From: Phoebastria nigripes | Lineage: Eukaryota; Chordata; Aves; Procellariiformes; Diomedeidae | Direction: 5' to 3' | Assembly (NCBI GenBank): GCA_035582835.1 | Contig: JAYKAV010003440.1 | Coordinates: 50,301-114,300 of the forward strand | Length of the DNA stretch: 64,000 nt | Part shown: positions 12,366 to 24,232 of the stretch, piece after piece | Position numbering within the stretch: the stretch's first letter is position 1 | Layout of the letters: every line of letters begins with the position of its first letter | Position numbers and translations under genes: made by a program | The notes under the pieces: generated by a model | What the model saw: only the letters and a program-made list of their open reading frames with translations | What the model was told of the DNA's origin: nothing | The model's database searches: none

Positions 12366-13576
12366 AGCCCTGATGGGCTGGGAACCCCGAGTGATGAGGG
12401 AGCTCACGGATGTCGTTGTGAGGCCATAAAAATCTTAGACAGTTCATGCTGATGGGAAGGTTCATGAGGACATGATGAAAGCACATATCACTCCTATCGC
12501 CTTCAAGAAGGAGGATCTGGGATCAGCCTTACATTAGTCCCTGGAAAGGTGATGGAGCAAATAATCTTGGAAATCATTTCCAAAAATATGAAGGACAAGA
12601 AGGTCATTGGGAGTGGTATGAATGGATTTACAAAGGGGAAATCATGTCTGAGCAACCAGAAAGCCTTCTATAATGAGATGACTGGCAAGTCTGAAGAAGA
12701 TACAAGACTGGGAGGAGTGGCTGATAGACCAGATGGCTGTGCTGTCATTCAGAAGGACCTCAATAACCTAGAGGAAGGGACTGCCAGAAATCTCATGAAG
12801 TTCAACAAAGGGAAATGCAACATCCTGCACAGGGGAGGAATACGCCCATGCACCAGTACCCGTCGGGGGACGACTGGCTGGAACGCAGCTAGGCAGAAAA
12901 GGACCTGCAGGTGCTGGTGGACAACAAGTTGAGCATGAGCCAGCAATGTGCCCTGGCAGCAAAGACGGCCAATGGCATCTTGAGCTGCATTAGGAGGAGC
13001 GTTACCAGCAGGTCAACGGAGACGATTTTTTCCCCTCCGCTCGGCACTGGTGAAATGACACGGGGAGTGCTGGGTGCGGTTCTGGGCTCCCCCATACAGA
13101 AAAGACGTGGACATTGTGGAGCAAGTGCAGTGAAGGGCCATGAAGATGACTACNGGACTGGAGCATCTGACATATGAGAAGAGGCTGAGAGACGTGGGAT
13201 TGTTTCTTCTTGAGCAGAGAAGACTTGAGGAGATCTTATCAATGTGTGTAAATGCTTGATGGGAGGTGGAAGAAGGTGGAGCCAGCTTCTCCTCCAGTGG
13301 TATTCAGAGAATGNAGGAGGGGCAACAGGCACAAACTGAAATACAGGAAATTCCCCTTAAGCGTAAGGAAAGCTATTTTATTGGTGTGGGTGGTCAAGCA
13401 CTGGAAGAGGTTGCCCAGAGAGGTTGTGGCATTTCCTTGCTTGGAGATGCTCCAAACCCNACTGGACAATGTCCTGGGCAGCCTGCTCTAGTTGACTCTG
13501 CTTTGAGCTGGCAGCTTGTCCTTCAACGATCTCCACAGGTCAACTCTCCAAGCTCAACTATTCTGCGATTCTTTTC
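12366..13576 (+). mobile_element. CR1 LINE, old copy with internal deletion
   Basis: This is a degenerate plus-strand CR1 of an older subfamily. Translated pieces in shifting frames give PRVMRELTDVVVRP (about 12378-12423), then SVPGKVMEQIILEII and GFTKGKSCLSNQKAFYNEMTG (about 12538-12685). Next come DTRLGGVADRPDGCAVIQKDL (about 12700-12765), LVDNKLSMSQQCALAAKTANGIL (from about 12911), and finally VVKHWKRLPREVV and an LDNVLGSLL end (near 13390-13490). The 3' UTR ends in a CR1 tail variant (ttctgcgattct). The step straight from 'NEMTG' to 'DTRLGG' skips roughly 100 codons, including most of the RT catalytic core. Frameshifts, stops and N calls make it non-functional. Short ORFs reported across it are remnants or shadows. 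Confidence 0.9.
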
Positions 13577-13809
13577 TCCTGTGCTAAGGGCTGTGATCCC
13601 TTTACTGACATCAGTATCGGAGACAACCCAGCCACTCCATGATGCACCATGCTCTGGAGCGCACTGTCACTGAAATCACACCCCCAATACGTTTAGACAG
13701 TTTTGACCACATTTGATGTACACATACTGTTTACCCTGTTGTCTCATAAGCTTCCTTCACCTCTCATNTTGTCCTTAGCCAACCAACTAAACGATCACAA
13801 CAGTTTCTC

Positions 13810-13825
13810 TTTTTTTTTTTTTTTT
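13810..13825 (+). repeat. Poly-T run (16)
   Basis: Homopolymer of 16 T, about 230 bp 3' of the old CR1. Confidence 0.85.
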
Positions 13826-16800
13826 GCCCTCTTCTCAGTCCCCCTGGGTAGAGCATTCTTCTATCTCTGAAGGGAAGGAAAACAGTGCAAGTCTGAAAAA
13901 AACTCTGAAAAGTACAAGCAAAATGCTTCTGAAAATTGGCCAAACCCAAACTGTGATGAATTACTTATGTCTCTTAGTGTTCTGCAGAACAGTACTACGT
14001 AATATGATAGTACACATTTATGTCACGAAAAAGTATTTTCCACATCTCCATTTTAAGATGACTAGGTTTTCTTCTGGGGGAGTTTCTACTGTCTGAAAGT
14101 AGGAAGAGGTACTATTATCTTTTTTATGCAGCTGCTAAATATGGTAAGCAGTGGGCTGGAACAGAGATCAAGTCAAATTAAAGATGGTTTGGTTTATTCT
14201 GGCTTGCAGTATTCAAATTGCACTAGAAAAAAATCAATTATAAAACTAATTACATCTTTAATTGCTTAAACAATCAGCCAGCTGACTTTATGGTGCTCTT
14301 GATACTATGCAGGTGCACTTGCAGGTGTTAACTCTGCAATACATAAGAGTTACATTGTAGTATCCCAACTTGCGCACAGGAGTGGTAGGAGGATAAAAAA
14401 CCATTGTACAGACATGCACAAATATATGGGAAAGTTAACCAAGCTTTATTAGCAAATACAATTCCTTTACTTATACATATATAGCTACTATCTGCTCTAT
14501 CTTCCTGTGAGGGGTACCTGAACTGCTTTACAGTCATTCTGGTTCTCACATTTTTCCCTTTAGCTTCTATATGGCCAAAATTATTGGTTGAATCTGACCA
14601 GAATTTGTACTTTGAAACAGTTGTATTTCTGGCAATTACAGCAGCATTAATAACTAGTACCACCTACCAGAAATGCCTGCCTTTTACTCTGAGGTGTCAT
14701 CTTAGCAGTACGCTTGAGTAAAACACAGTCATCTCCAAAACAGGTACTTGCTTTGTACATACAAAATAAATTAGGAAAAAGGCACAACTAATAGTGAATT
14801 GGGCCCACTATGTTCAAGATGTTCAATCACTTAATCCTTTTGTCTCTTCCCTATATTTCATCAACTTTTAAATAGAAGGGAAAAGTTTAATTTTTTTAAA
14901 ATTTAAAAAGGAAATGAATAGCTTTTTAAAATCCCCTTTCTGCGTACAAAACTAAACACTAAATTCAGCCTAAATTCACAAATATAATCTGCCTCCCAGC
15001 ATTTCTTTTAAATGAATTTAACTCTTCATTGAAAAATTAACGGCCAGTTTTAAATCTAAGCTGCCTGAACAGTCATATTAAGAGAGAATTTTTTGAATCT
15101 TGAGAAGTATCATTTTTCAGAATGTACAATATATCAACTGAAATGGAAGATGGTGATAATTAGACTCAACTATTAGAAACACAGGAAAAATAGGCCTAGG
15201 ACACTGAGGTTGTTTTACTGTACTACTATAACCAGAGTTTCTGAGCCTTCAAAAAGAAGTCCACTCAAAAGGTAACTACCTACTGTTCTAAGCCCTTTCT
15301 GGATACCCAAACATCAGCAACACCACTGTTGCTTTCCTGCAGTGGGGAGCTGTCATCACCAACTTGATATCGGTCTAAGCAAGTGTTTCAGCTGCAGTGA
15401 ACAGAGAAATGTGTTTACAGGCTGCAATTAGCAAAAACCTGAAAGTGACTGTATTGGTTTGCTTTTCTATGCATGTTTTTGCTATAAACTCAGATTTCAA
15501 GCACGAATACTGCTAAGCTTTCCTGCCTATCTGCTAGACACTGCTGGATGAAAAAATCTCAAGTAACATTAGCTTAATTGGGTTCTGAAAGAAAACAACC
15601 CCCACCTGAAACACAATGAAGCTACTGGAAAAGGCTGTGAAAGATACAGGATTAGAAGAAACCACAGTAATGTGCAGAGAAGGGCATTAAGTAGCAAATG
15701 ACTGGCAAGAGAGAAAGTGGTCCATAAAATTGGCCTCTAGCTGACAGTCAGTTCAGAGCTTAGCTGGTTTTTAAAATGGATCATTATATATTGCTATGTG
15801 AGCAAACACACAACTAATCATCCCTCTACCTTTGCAAACAAAAGCAATTCCTTTCCTCATCCTTACACATAAATCTAGTAAAATACTTCCTCAATACCCT
15901 GTCTTAGGTCTCATCTGCTTCTTAACAACCAGATGTTGCGTATGGGAGTGCAAGGGAGTCTTCACAAAACTCCCTGATACTATAAAAGCAGCTCCCCGTC
16001 CCAGATTCTCAGCCCACGCAAAGACAATTGAGTTCAACTAGACTCTGCACGCACCCATGCTTTTGTAGTAGCAGATTCCAATACACCGCTAGCCTTACTG
16101 CCATACCGTGATGTTTGCTGTTTCATGAGCACATAATAAATTAGCTCACTCGTACAAATTATGTTGAGCTGAAATATCATGTCAGTAAAGCTATGGCGGG
16201 AATATTTTCAATCACGATTGCACAAAAGATTTATATATGCTAAACTCACTTCTGAGCGGAGTAGCTTCAAAAATGTAATCTGGACACCATTTAAAATGCT
16301 ATTTTTGCTGGATGAGAGACAAAGTGGCTTCACTGGAAAATGTTCTGCAGGGAGTCAAGGCTGTTTAGTAGTTTGAAACTGTCTGAAATGTCAGAAATAC
16401 TGAGGAGTCCTCTCCAACTTCTAAGGCGTCAGGAAATATTTAGGCAGTATGTTTTGCACTTAATTAATTCTGCAGCATAGGAAGCATTGGTGTTTACCAC
16501 TTGTACATTCCACTACTCTTTTAAATTCACTTTGTTTTTATAATTTTCTGTTTGAAATTGAGAAAAGTTTTTTACCATGTGGTTCAGTATGGCATTTGCA
16601 AGAATCAAATGATACAAACGTTGCTAGCAAGCTATTGCAGCAACATTGGCAGTAATTTCTCCCCTCCTCTTCTAATACTCTAATTGATAAAATCACTGCA
16701 TTTTCAATTCAAATTTGGTTCCTCCCCCCCAAGATAAAATTATAGGCAGCTTAACAGAAGATAAAATGATATCTGATATACAATACAGAGGTCCACACAC

Positions 16801-17860
16801 TCAAACCTGTGAGCCTAAAATATCTTGATGTTCAACTGATTTTCTCCGTTTTAAATACATGCAACACCAATTGAAAGCTAGACAGGAGGAAAAACTAAAA
16901 ACCACAGCACCCAAAAACTCAGAGCATGTAATTTGGTACTTAAATACAAATTTAGCTGCTTTATTGTATCCTGCAAAATCTGAAGAGGCAGGTCGTGGAT
17001 TCAGATACCTTTTGAACCCTTAGTGCTACAGGTATTATTGAAAATCTGCTGAAATTATTACTTACTGTGCTCACTATTCAAAAGCCAGTATTTTCTAAAG
17101 ATTTACCTCTCTATTGCATTAGCACAGCTTTTTTTCAAACACAAAACAACACAGTATATCAGATAGAGCGGTGTAGTTGGTAATGATAAAGTGTGGGGGG
17201 TTTTTTATGGCAGCCACTAAAATTATGCCATAAGTAAAAAATAAAATGATCAAGAGTATATGTAAACATATATACACACACCCCTAAATTAAAATATGGC
17301 ACTGTAAACTTTTCTTTCTCCCCAGCTTCATTCTGCCCTTAAGGAAAATAAAACAAAAAACCCCAGAAGCCTGAATGTAGACTGTAATTTTACANCAAGT
17401 TATCTTTGTATTTCATTTATCTGATGTTATTAGCAGAAAGTAAACACAAATTTTGGAACAAAAAAAAAAATAAAATAAAAAAAAAAAATCCCAGGATCAT
17501 TTCCACTGCTGCAAAAGCAAGCACAGAAAAACTACCCTTGTAACTGTGTTTTGTTCTTTAAAACAACAGGCAAACCAGGGCCGAGGACATCTTGTAAAAA
17601 GTCATGATGATTTACAACAAAACATTTTAGAACATATGTTGCATATGCATGGTTAAAACTGCTACACAACGTTCTGTTTTCTAGTTAACTTCTGCTCAGC
17701 TGGTTGCTTCAGAGGAGTAAAATATCATGAAGTCAAGGACAGTAAGGACAAACTCAGATAAGAGGCAGGAAGCACATAAACATACAGAATCACAGGGCTG
17801 ACTAAAAATAAAGTAGGCACACATTACTATCACAGCATGTACTTACTTACCCATATTCCA

Positions 17861-17878
17861 AGTAGTAGTAGTAGTAGT
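17861..17878 (+). repeat. (AGT)6 microsatellite
   Basis: Six perfect AGT units; a potential length polymorphism. Confidence 0.9.
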
Positions 17879-18022
17879 TCCCTGTCTTCACTGCAGAAGA
17901 ACTGGCTAAGCTCAGTTAAACAATGACACATGACTAAAGAGGTAAATGCCATGGGCTTTCTATGATGCATATTTGGTGTTCTTCAACTTTTGCTGTAATT
18001 TATCAAAACATGGAGAACACAG

Positions 18023-18415
18023 TGTGGTGGGTTAACCTTGGCCAGCTTCCAGACACCTACCTAGCCACGCTCTCACTCCCCCTGCTCAAGAGGATAGGGG
18101 GAGAAAATAAGATGGAAAAGCTCATTGGTCAAGATAAAGACAGGGAGATCACTTATCAATTTCCATCATGGGCAAAACAGAGTCAACTATTGCCAATTAA
18201 AACAGATTTGGATAGTGAGAAACAAACCCAAAAAGATTAAAACAGCACCTTCACCCTGCCTTTTTCCAGGCTCAGTTTCCCTCCGCTGCCTGTCCTGCAT
18301 TCTTGTCCTTTCTTACATATGTTTTCAGAGGCATCACCAACTCTGTTGATCGGTTCAGCTGTGGCCTGCAGTGGATCAACACCTCACCGATTCCTCGTCT
18401 TCCTTGTCCCTTCCT
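18023..18415 (+). mobile_element. Avian endogenous-retrovirus-type LTR, probably solo and 3'-incomplete
   Basis: The segment starts tgtggtgggttaaccttggc and continues with 'ctctcactccccctgctcaagagg', 'gggggagaaaataagatggaaaagctcat' and 'gacagggagatcactta', then 'gccaattaaaacaga-ttggatagtgagaaacaaa'. I recognise this wording from a widespread avian LTR family, which I believe is of ERVL type; the family name is not certain. Coding regions (gag, pol, env) are not visible on either side, so it is a solo LTR or a fragment. The 3' boundary is uncertain because no clean CA end or target-site duplication was found. ORFs across it have no meaning. Confidence 0.65.
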
Positions 18416-19242
18416 CTGAAATCAAATCCTATTAGCAATGTTTGAGGAATGCTCATATCAATTCCTCTGCCTGAATAACATTTACTATTCCCAACTCTAG
18501 GGACACTGTGCATTCCCCCCGTGTTACTGATTTTTCACCCAAATCCCTGTATTATGGCTCACATGACTAGCTGTTAACAATGACCTGAAGCATGGACTAC
18601 TTCCAAATATACCACTTTGCCTTACTGTTATAACCTCTGCAAATTCTCTAAAACAACATCACACTTGAAACTCCAGCTGATAGCATAAGATTGTATTTTA
18701 CAGCTGTATTATTTCAGCATTTTTAAGCTCACAGTATTTTCTATGATGCTGTCTGAATTCTTCATGAATTAATTTCTATTCCACCACTGCACAGATAGGG
18801 ATTCTATTATGAGGTACCTTATCTCAGGGGCAGAGTTCTTAATGCTTATCACAATGCCACTTTTCTATTTACATACTAGGATTGCCAAATAGGTTCTACC
18901 CATATTTTTGTTTACTGAGCCATGTGTGGCTGTGTGGAGACAAATTTGATTTAAAATGGCTCTGAAAGTATAGCAATGGAGAAATCTAACATGTCTCTGC
19001 CATACAAAGGTAGGTGAAAGGAAGTGCAGCATTCAAAAAGTCAAAATGGAAAAAAAGAAGCAGATGGGGGAAGTCACTCAAGTTTCATGCTATTCTTCTA
19101 CACTTTACTTTCAGGATAATTTTTGCCACATAAGTCTCTTATCTTCCTCTCAAGCTTCTTAATCCCGTGTGTCTAACTCCTTGAGTCCCAGCCACTGGTT
19201 CTGCNTCATTTCAAAAGCAGGAAGATAAAAAAGAAAGATTTC

Positions 19243-19260
19243 GAAAGAAAGAAAGAAAGA
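19243..19260 (+). repeat. (GAAA)n microsatellite
   Basis: About 4.5 perfect GAAA units preceded by related purine-rich sequence from about 19229. Confidence 0.85.
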
Positions 19261-21858
19261 TTTCTAAAAATGGAGGATACTAGTCTTTGGCAATCGGAAT
19301 CAGGAAGACAGAACTGATGCTCAAAGAGGCTCATATGATTGTTTCAGGACTGATATGACATAGGATTTGGAGAGTCTTAAGAACAGAAGAATTAAATTAT
19401 CAAACAAAGCTGCAGAAACTTTTACGTAAGTGCTGTTGACTTCCCTTTCCACATCATTGCTTTTTCCCTTTACTAAACACACATAAAAAAATCATTCCAC
19501 TCATAGAAAGTAGGCATCTCAAACCCATCCTCGAGCGACTTCTGTATTCTAAAATAATTCCTATGCAGAAGCGCAGTATTATTTAATCTTCATGAAACAG
19601 AAGATTTGAGCTAAAACCTCATGAGAACGCCAAAGTTCTCTCTGAACTATTACATAAACCCCATTTTAAAATGTCGTCAACTTTGAGAAGAGATCTGTAA
19701 ATGTTATCATTTCCTGAAGATTTTTTGCTAGGAAAAAACTTGAAGCAGTCCAATACTCTGACGCCGCAGAGAAACTTGTTTTCAGACTAAAGGGATATGA
19801 GAAACATAGGCAGCAGCATGAAAATACAAGTTTCCTACCTTTTATTCACCTAGTACAAGACTAACTTTGGATCACTCATCTTACTAGGAATTTCCTAGTA
19901 AAAGGGAGGATGGTGGTAGAGCAGTCCCTGAGACTGTAATAGTAACAGTTCGTTTGGCAATGTGTGAAGTGCAGATGGTATCAAAGATATGCCAATAACT
20001 TAAGCAGAGCTTCCAATAAAAATCTCCTGTAGTGCATCTCATACTCTGTGAATCAAAGTGATAGGGGCAACCCTGGGTATCTGGCACTTTTATTCTACGT
20101 GTAGTCGGTTTAACTACCTTATATGCAAGCGCATCCCTCAGGCAAAAGTCTGCACTCCAGATGTATTTGTATTTGTCCCAGACATGTTACCTCTAACCAA
20201 ATTGATTCATAGTCTCCAGAGAAGAAAATCATCATCAGAAACACAGAAATTACCTCCATACCTTCCAGTGACAGAACCGTAAAAAAGAGTTTCCTCAAGT
20301 GTTCCTCTGAGCTCTTTCCATCTCATCATTGCATTCAACGACCAAAATATAAATTATTTTAGGAACCTGATAGCCTATTCCTTCTTATGAACGTTGCTCA
20401 GAGATTTAAAACCACAGACAAGCCATACTTAGGGTTCTAGTAGAAGCCATCAATGTACTTAGAAGGATATCACCATTTTCCATATAATTAAGCTGCTTTT
20501 TCTCAAACTGGTGATTGGAATGCACACTGCCAATGAGATCATTTACTGACAGAAAACCAACGCATAACGTTTAGACACTGAAGTGGCATCTTCATGTTGG
20601 TGTATCTGTTTTAATTAGCTTTACTTTTCATGAAGGGTAAATAAAAGATTAAAGAGTCAGCCACACAGATAGGCGACAAACTGTTTTTCAAATAGCTCCA
20701 TGAAATGAGCAAGAATAAAGCTTGAAGAGTGTCATATTTACCTCTGTAGCTCCCAGGGCACTTTTAAGAACGCTGGGTCAGGTACACTGAGACACTGAGA
20801 AAATGTGCAATTTCTTTCCCACTGAGCTGTCAAGGCACTCATGCTGTGAATAGCTAATACCCTTCTTTGACAACCAGGCAAATATTTCTATTTTCTGCCA
20901 TTCTAGTCATGAAGTATCTCAGCATTGCCTCAGTTGATTTAGTGCCAATTCAAGTCAGACTTTAGATGTCTGAGCTAGTAACCGGACTAAATATTCTTGA
21001 TGAAGCCTTGTCACAAACTCATAGACTGCTGCTTAATACATTTCCAAATAGTTAGATAGTAAAAAAGGTCGTAAAGCTGAAAAGGCAGCAGAGAAGCAGA
21101 ACACGCATTCGCTGAACTGCCAGAATGTAGATTTAAGTAGTGCATACAAGTCAAATATGCTGCTGCTTCTATTCAATGTTAACATTGCTTTAAAAAAAGC
21201 TTAAACTTTTAAAAGACTATGTAATTCCTTAAAATCAATTCTTTATTTCCCATACTTCGAAAATACACATATTTAGAGAAGCATAATTGATAACCAAGTC
21301 TATCCAGGCAGAACTGAGACAAGGCTAAATGAACACATCCTATTCAAGTGGTAATTGCACAAAGATACTATAAACATTAATTTTTCTTAAATATTTTCAA
21401 ATATAAATTTCTGATTACATTGCACTTGCACCTATTGACCAGAAGTTTCCATTACCAATACTATGAAAGTGGAAGACAGAATGAAGGGAAGAATACTTCT
21501 TTCAGTGGGGACAGATCCCGTGGAACCTGCTCAGAAACTACTGGATTAGTACTTCACAGCTTTTTTTTTTTCATGGGATAAGAATAAGCAGGCAGGAATA
21601 ATAGCTCAGTGTGTGAATACACAAATACAAAAAGCAACAAAATACATTATTTAGAGTACAGACTTTGTGCCAAGAGTTTAGAATAAAGCACTTTTGAGAT
21701 TGGATTCCATCCTTTGAGCCATGCTGCATTACACAGTGTTCCCTTACTCAGGGTTTCTATTTCAGGCAGGATTTGGTTTAGTGTTTTAAGTCCCATACTT
21801 AACAATCTACAGAGAATTAAAATATCCATTAACTGAATATGCCTTGAAGAGTACTTAC

Positions 21859-22009
21859 CAATACTGGCATAACCAGGTGTTGATGGATCTCCCCCGCCGT
21901 TCAAGGAAACCATAAAAGCTTTATCAGCAAGATCTGTATTCTTTGGTAAGTCACAAGGATCAACGTAAAGAAGAACACCGCCAAACCCTGCATCTTCTAA
22001 CAGAGAAAG
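21859..22009 (-). CDS. NAALADL2: NAALADL2 internal coding exon (PA domain core)
   Basis: This is the next exon of the same gene: 151 bp, entering in phase 0 after a TTTTGTTCTCTCAG acceptor and leaving in phase 1 at a consensus GTAAGT donor. The 50 complete codons read LSLLEDAGFGGVLLYVDPCD at the start and contain AFMVSLNGGGDPSTPGYASI at the end. The 'AG-x-GG-V-L-L-Y-x-D-P' strand-turn and the 'GGDP-x-TPGY' motif are hallmarks of the PA domain of the PSMA/NAALADase/transferrin-receptor group. The CDLPK continuation after DP points to NAALADL2 rather than FOLH1 or NAALAD2, which have a different loop there. The preceding exon ends LLYK, so the splice join gives a continuous PA segment. The final single G should be completed by the next exon, which I did not find in the remaining 21.8 kb, so that intron probably extends past the window start. 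The open frame runs about 200 bp beyond the donor and contains no other recognisable domain. Confidence 0.9.
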
Positions 22010-22779
22010 CTGAGAGAACAAAACAACATACGTGACTCTTAACGAAAACAATGTCAGAACACATTATTATTTATTTTAATTACTGTTGAGATAGAGCCTT
22101 TATCATGCATCAGGCTCTCACCATACTATGCTCTGTACAAACAGAATAAACACAGGTGCAGTTCCAAACTGCTTGTAATATAAATACAGAAGCTATTCTT
22201 TGAAAAGACAAAATCAAAACCCCAAAAAACTAATTCAAAGTCTTGTTTCCCAATTAATGTCAAAAGCTACTTTCAAGGCCTAATGACAAAAAGAATTCTT
22301 ACTTTTAAATGATACGCAGCATGTTGAGGAAACGCAGTGCTAACACTCACTACGACTGCATTTGAGATTTGCAACTGTTCCATCTTCACCTCTTTTATCG
22401 TGGTAGTCAGACAAGGCTGGTGTGTTGGAGATTATATTCAGATGAGGTACTGGCCATGATTCAGCACGGTACACAAAGACATAAGAGTGAAGCCAACCTT
22501 TCTCCCTAGTCATCGGACACTTGCTAGACTTACAACCCTAATATATTTTCATGTGGTATAAATACCACCTTGAAAATGCCTTAGTTTTGAAACTAATCTC
22601 ATTAAAACATCTTGAGTAGATCTTCCATATTATTAGCAGTATGATATTCCTGCTTAGTTTACCTCTTCAAGGACATGCATAAGTGTGTAGAGTGTACGTT
22701 TGCATACACTGGCATCAGTCTTGCACAGGATTTCCGGACAGAGTTACTCTTCAGTTAAGAGAGAAAACAAAAGAAGTTC

Positions 22780-22849
22780 NNNNNNNNNNNNNNNNNNNNN
22801 NNNNNNNNNNNNNNNNNNNNNNNNNNNNNNNNNNNNNNNNNNNNNNNNN
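22780..22849. other. Assembly gap (70 N)
   Basis: A run of 70 N. Two plus-strand ORFs read across it as X and are artefacts of that. Confidence 0.99.
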
Positions 22850-24217
22850 AGCAGTCTATCTTACCCAAACCTTGGAGTCTGCCTCCTGTCAGACAGACAG
22901 CTTTTATTCTGTCTCATTAGAACATCACAGCTTGAGTTGGTAATTGTAATTAGCTTTTCCAAAAATCTATAGATCTGGGGCAGCAAATCAGGCAAACTTC
23001 CCCAAAGTCAAGGACAAAAGCATCCAAGTACCATAACTTCCAGCAGCCCATAGATCAATTTCACCTGAAAAAAACTCAGGTTTTCCCTTTCATAGAGAAT
23101 GAAAAATAAGGGGATTTTATTCCAAATCAGATAAAATCAAATTGTAATGTGGCAAATACTCCCATGAAATGAGATGACCTTTCTGTGTAATGCTCTGCAT
23201 ATTTGGAATTGACTGAAGATACAACAATGACACAAAACTATATTAATTTTTCAGACAGAAGTAATTCTGGTATTTAAGGATTATCTTACTATTCACTGTG
23301 CTCTACTGATGACTTTCCAAATGGCTCCAAATGGTCTGAGGAATGACTGCAAGTGTATGATGTTTCTGGACTACACTCTGATTCTGTAGGAACCCGAGAA
23401 CTTGTTACTATACCTCNGTTTCTCAGTTCAATTGTCCTTCTCCTTCTGTCTTTTAGACCTCTCATTTTTTTCTGTGCATATATGTATTTTCAATTTCTCT
23501 CCTAGCTGTTGGTTTTAAGGAATGTTTATGTATAGCTCTTTGTGGGTTTACAGGTATGTAAATTACATGAATATATTGCATTCAGTTAAGCCTCAAAACC
23601 ATTTAATGTTTAGTTCTGATTTTCTTGAAAGTTAAGACAGAAAAAAATGTATAAAAATAGCAGCCTACTATTTGCCATTTCTATAAGTAAACATATCTAA
23701 TATTGTGATTCACCAAGATTTTGACACTATAGTCTGAATTCAGATAAACAGATGCAAGTGAACCTGTGAATCACCTGTGTAATCCTACATATCTTATTCC
23801 AACAAGCAATCCCTAGGTGAAAAGGGAAATTCTCTGAGAGAACTCTATTCAGATGAATATGAGTGTGCAGAGTGAGAACATAAGTGACTAGCACAGATGT
23901 TTAAAAAGGTTAAGAATGTATTACAGACCTTAAATGTAATGCAGGAATAAAAATTTCCAAAATGGTAGGTTAGGTTATTATTGTATTGTTCTGTTTCCAA
24001 TCCACGTTCATATTCAGATATTCAGCCAGGATTTGACTGCACAATAAAAGGGGTGGGGACACTATAGGAGAAGCAGGACACATCATAGCTACATGATGTA
24101 ACAGCCAGGATTTAAAATAACAATTGTCTTGTCTTTTCCTGCATCCATATCCAGTATCTTCTTATTCATCTCTAGTCTTATTTAATAGCATAGAAGATAG
24201 GAAATACAGATGCAGTC

Positions 24218-24232
24218 TTTTTTTTTTTTTTT
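24218..24232 (+). repeat. Poly-T run (15)
   Basis: Homopolymer of 15 T. Confidence 0.85.

Larger units (their letters stand above)
1..21858 (-). other. NAALADL2: NAALADL2 downstream intron (partial; 5' part only)
   Basis: The intron begins with the consensus donor GTAAGT next to the 21859-22009 exon. The following NAALADL2 exon, which must begin with two bases completing a phase-1 codon, was not recognised before the window start. The stretch carries four repeat insertions (listed separately) in AT-rich sequence. The 457-651 exon-like ORF also lies inside it. Confidence 0.65.

Noticed and set aside
14328..14663. 111-codon minus-strand ORF
   Set aside because: Same strand as NAALADL2, but it matches none of its expected downstream segments and has no matching splice pair in the required phase.
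17781..17800. CR1-tail-like word (acagaatcacag)
   Set aside because: Only about a dozen bases match and no CR1 body follows on either side.
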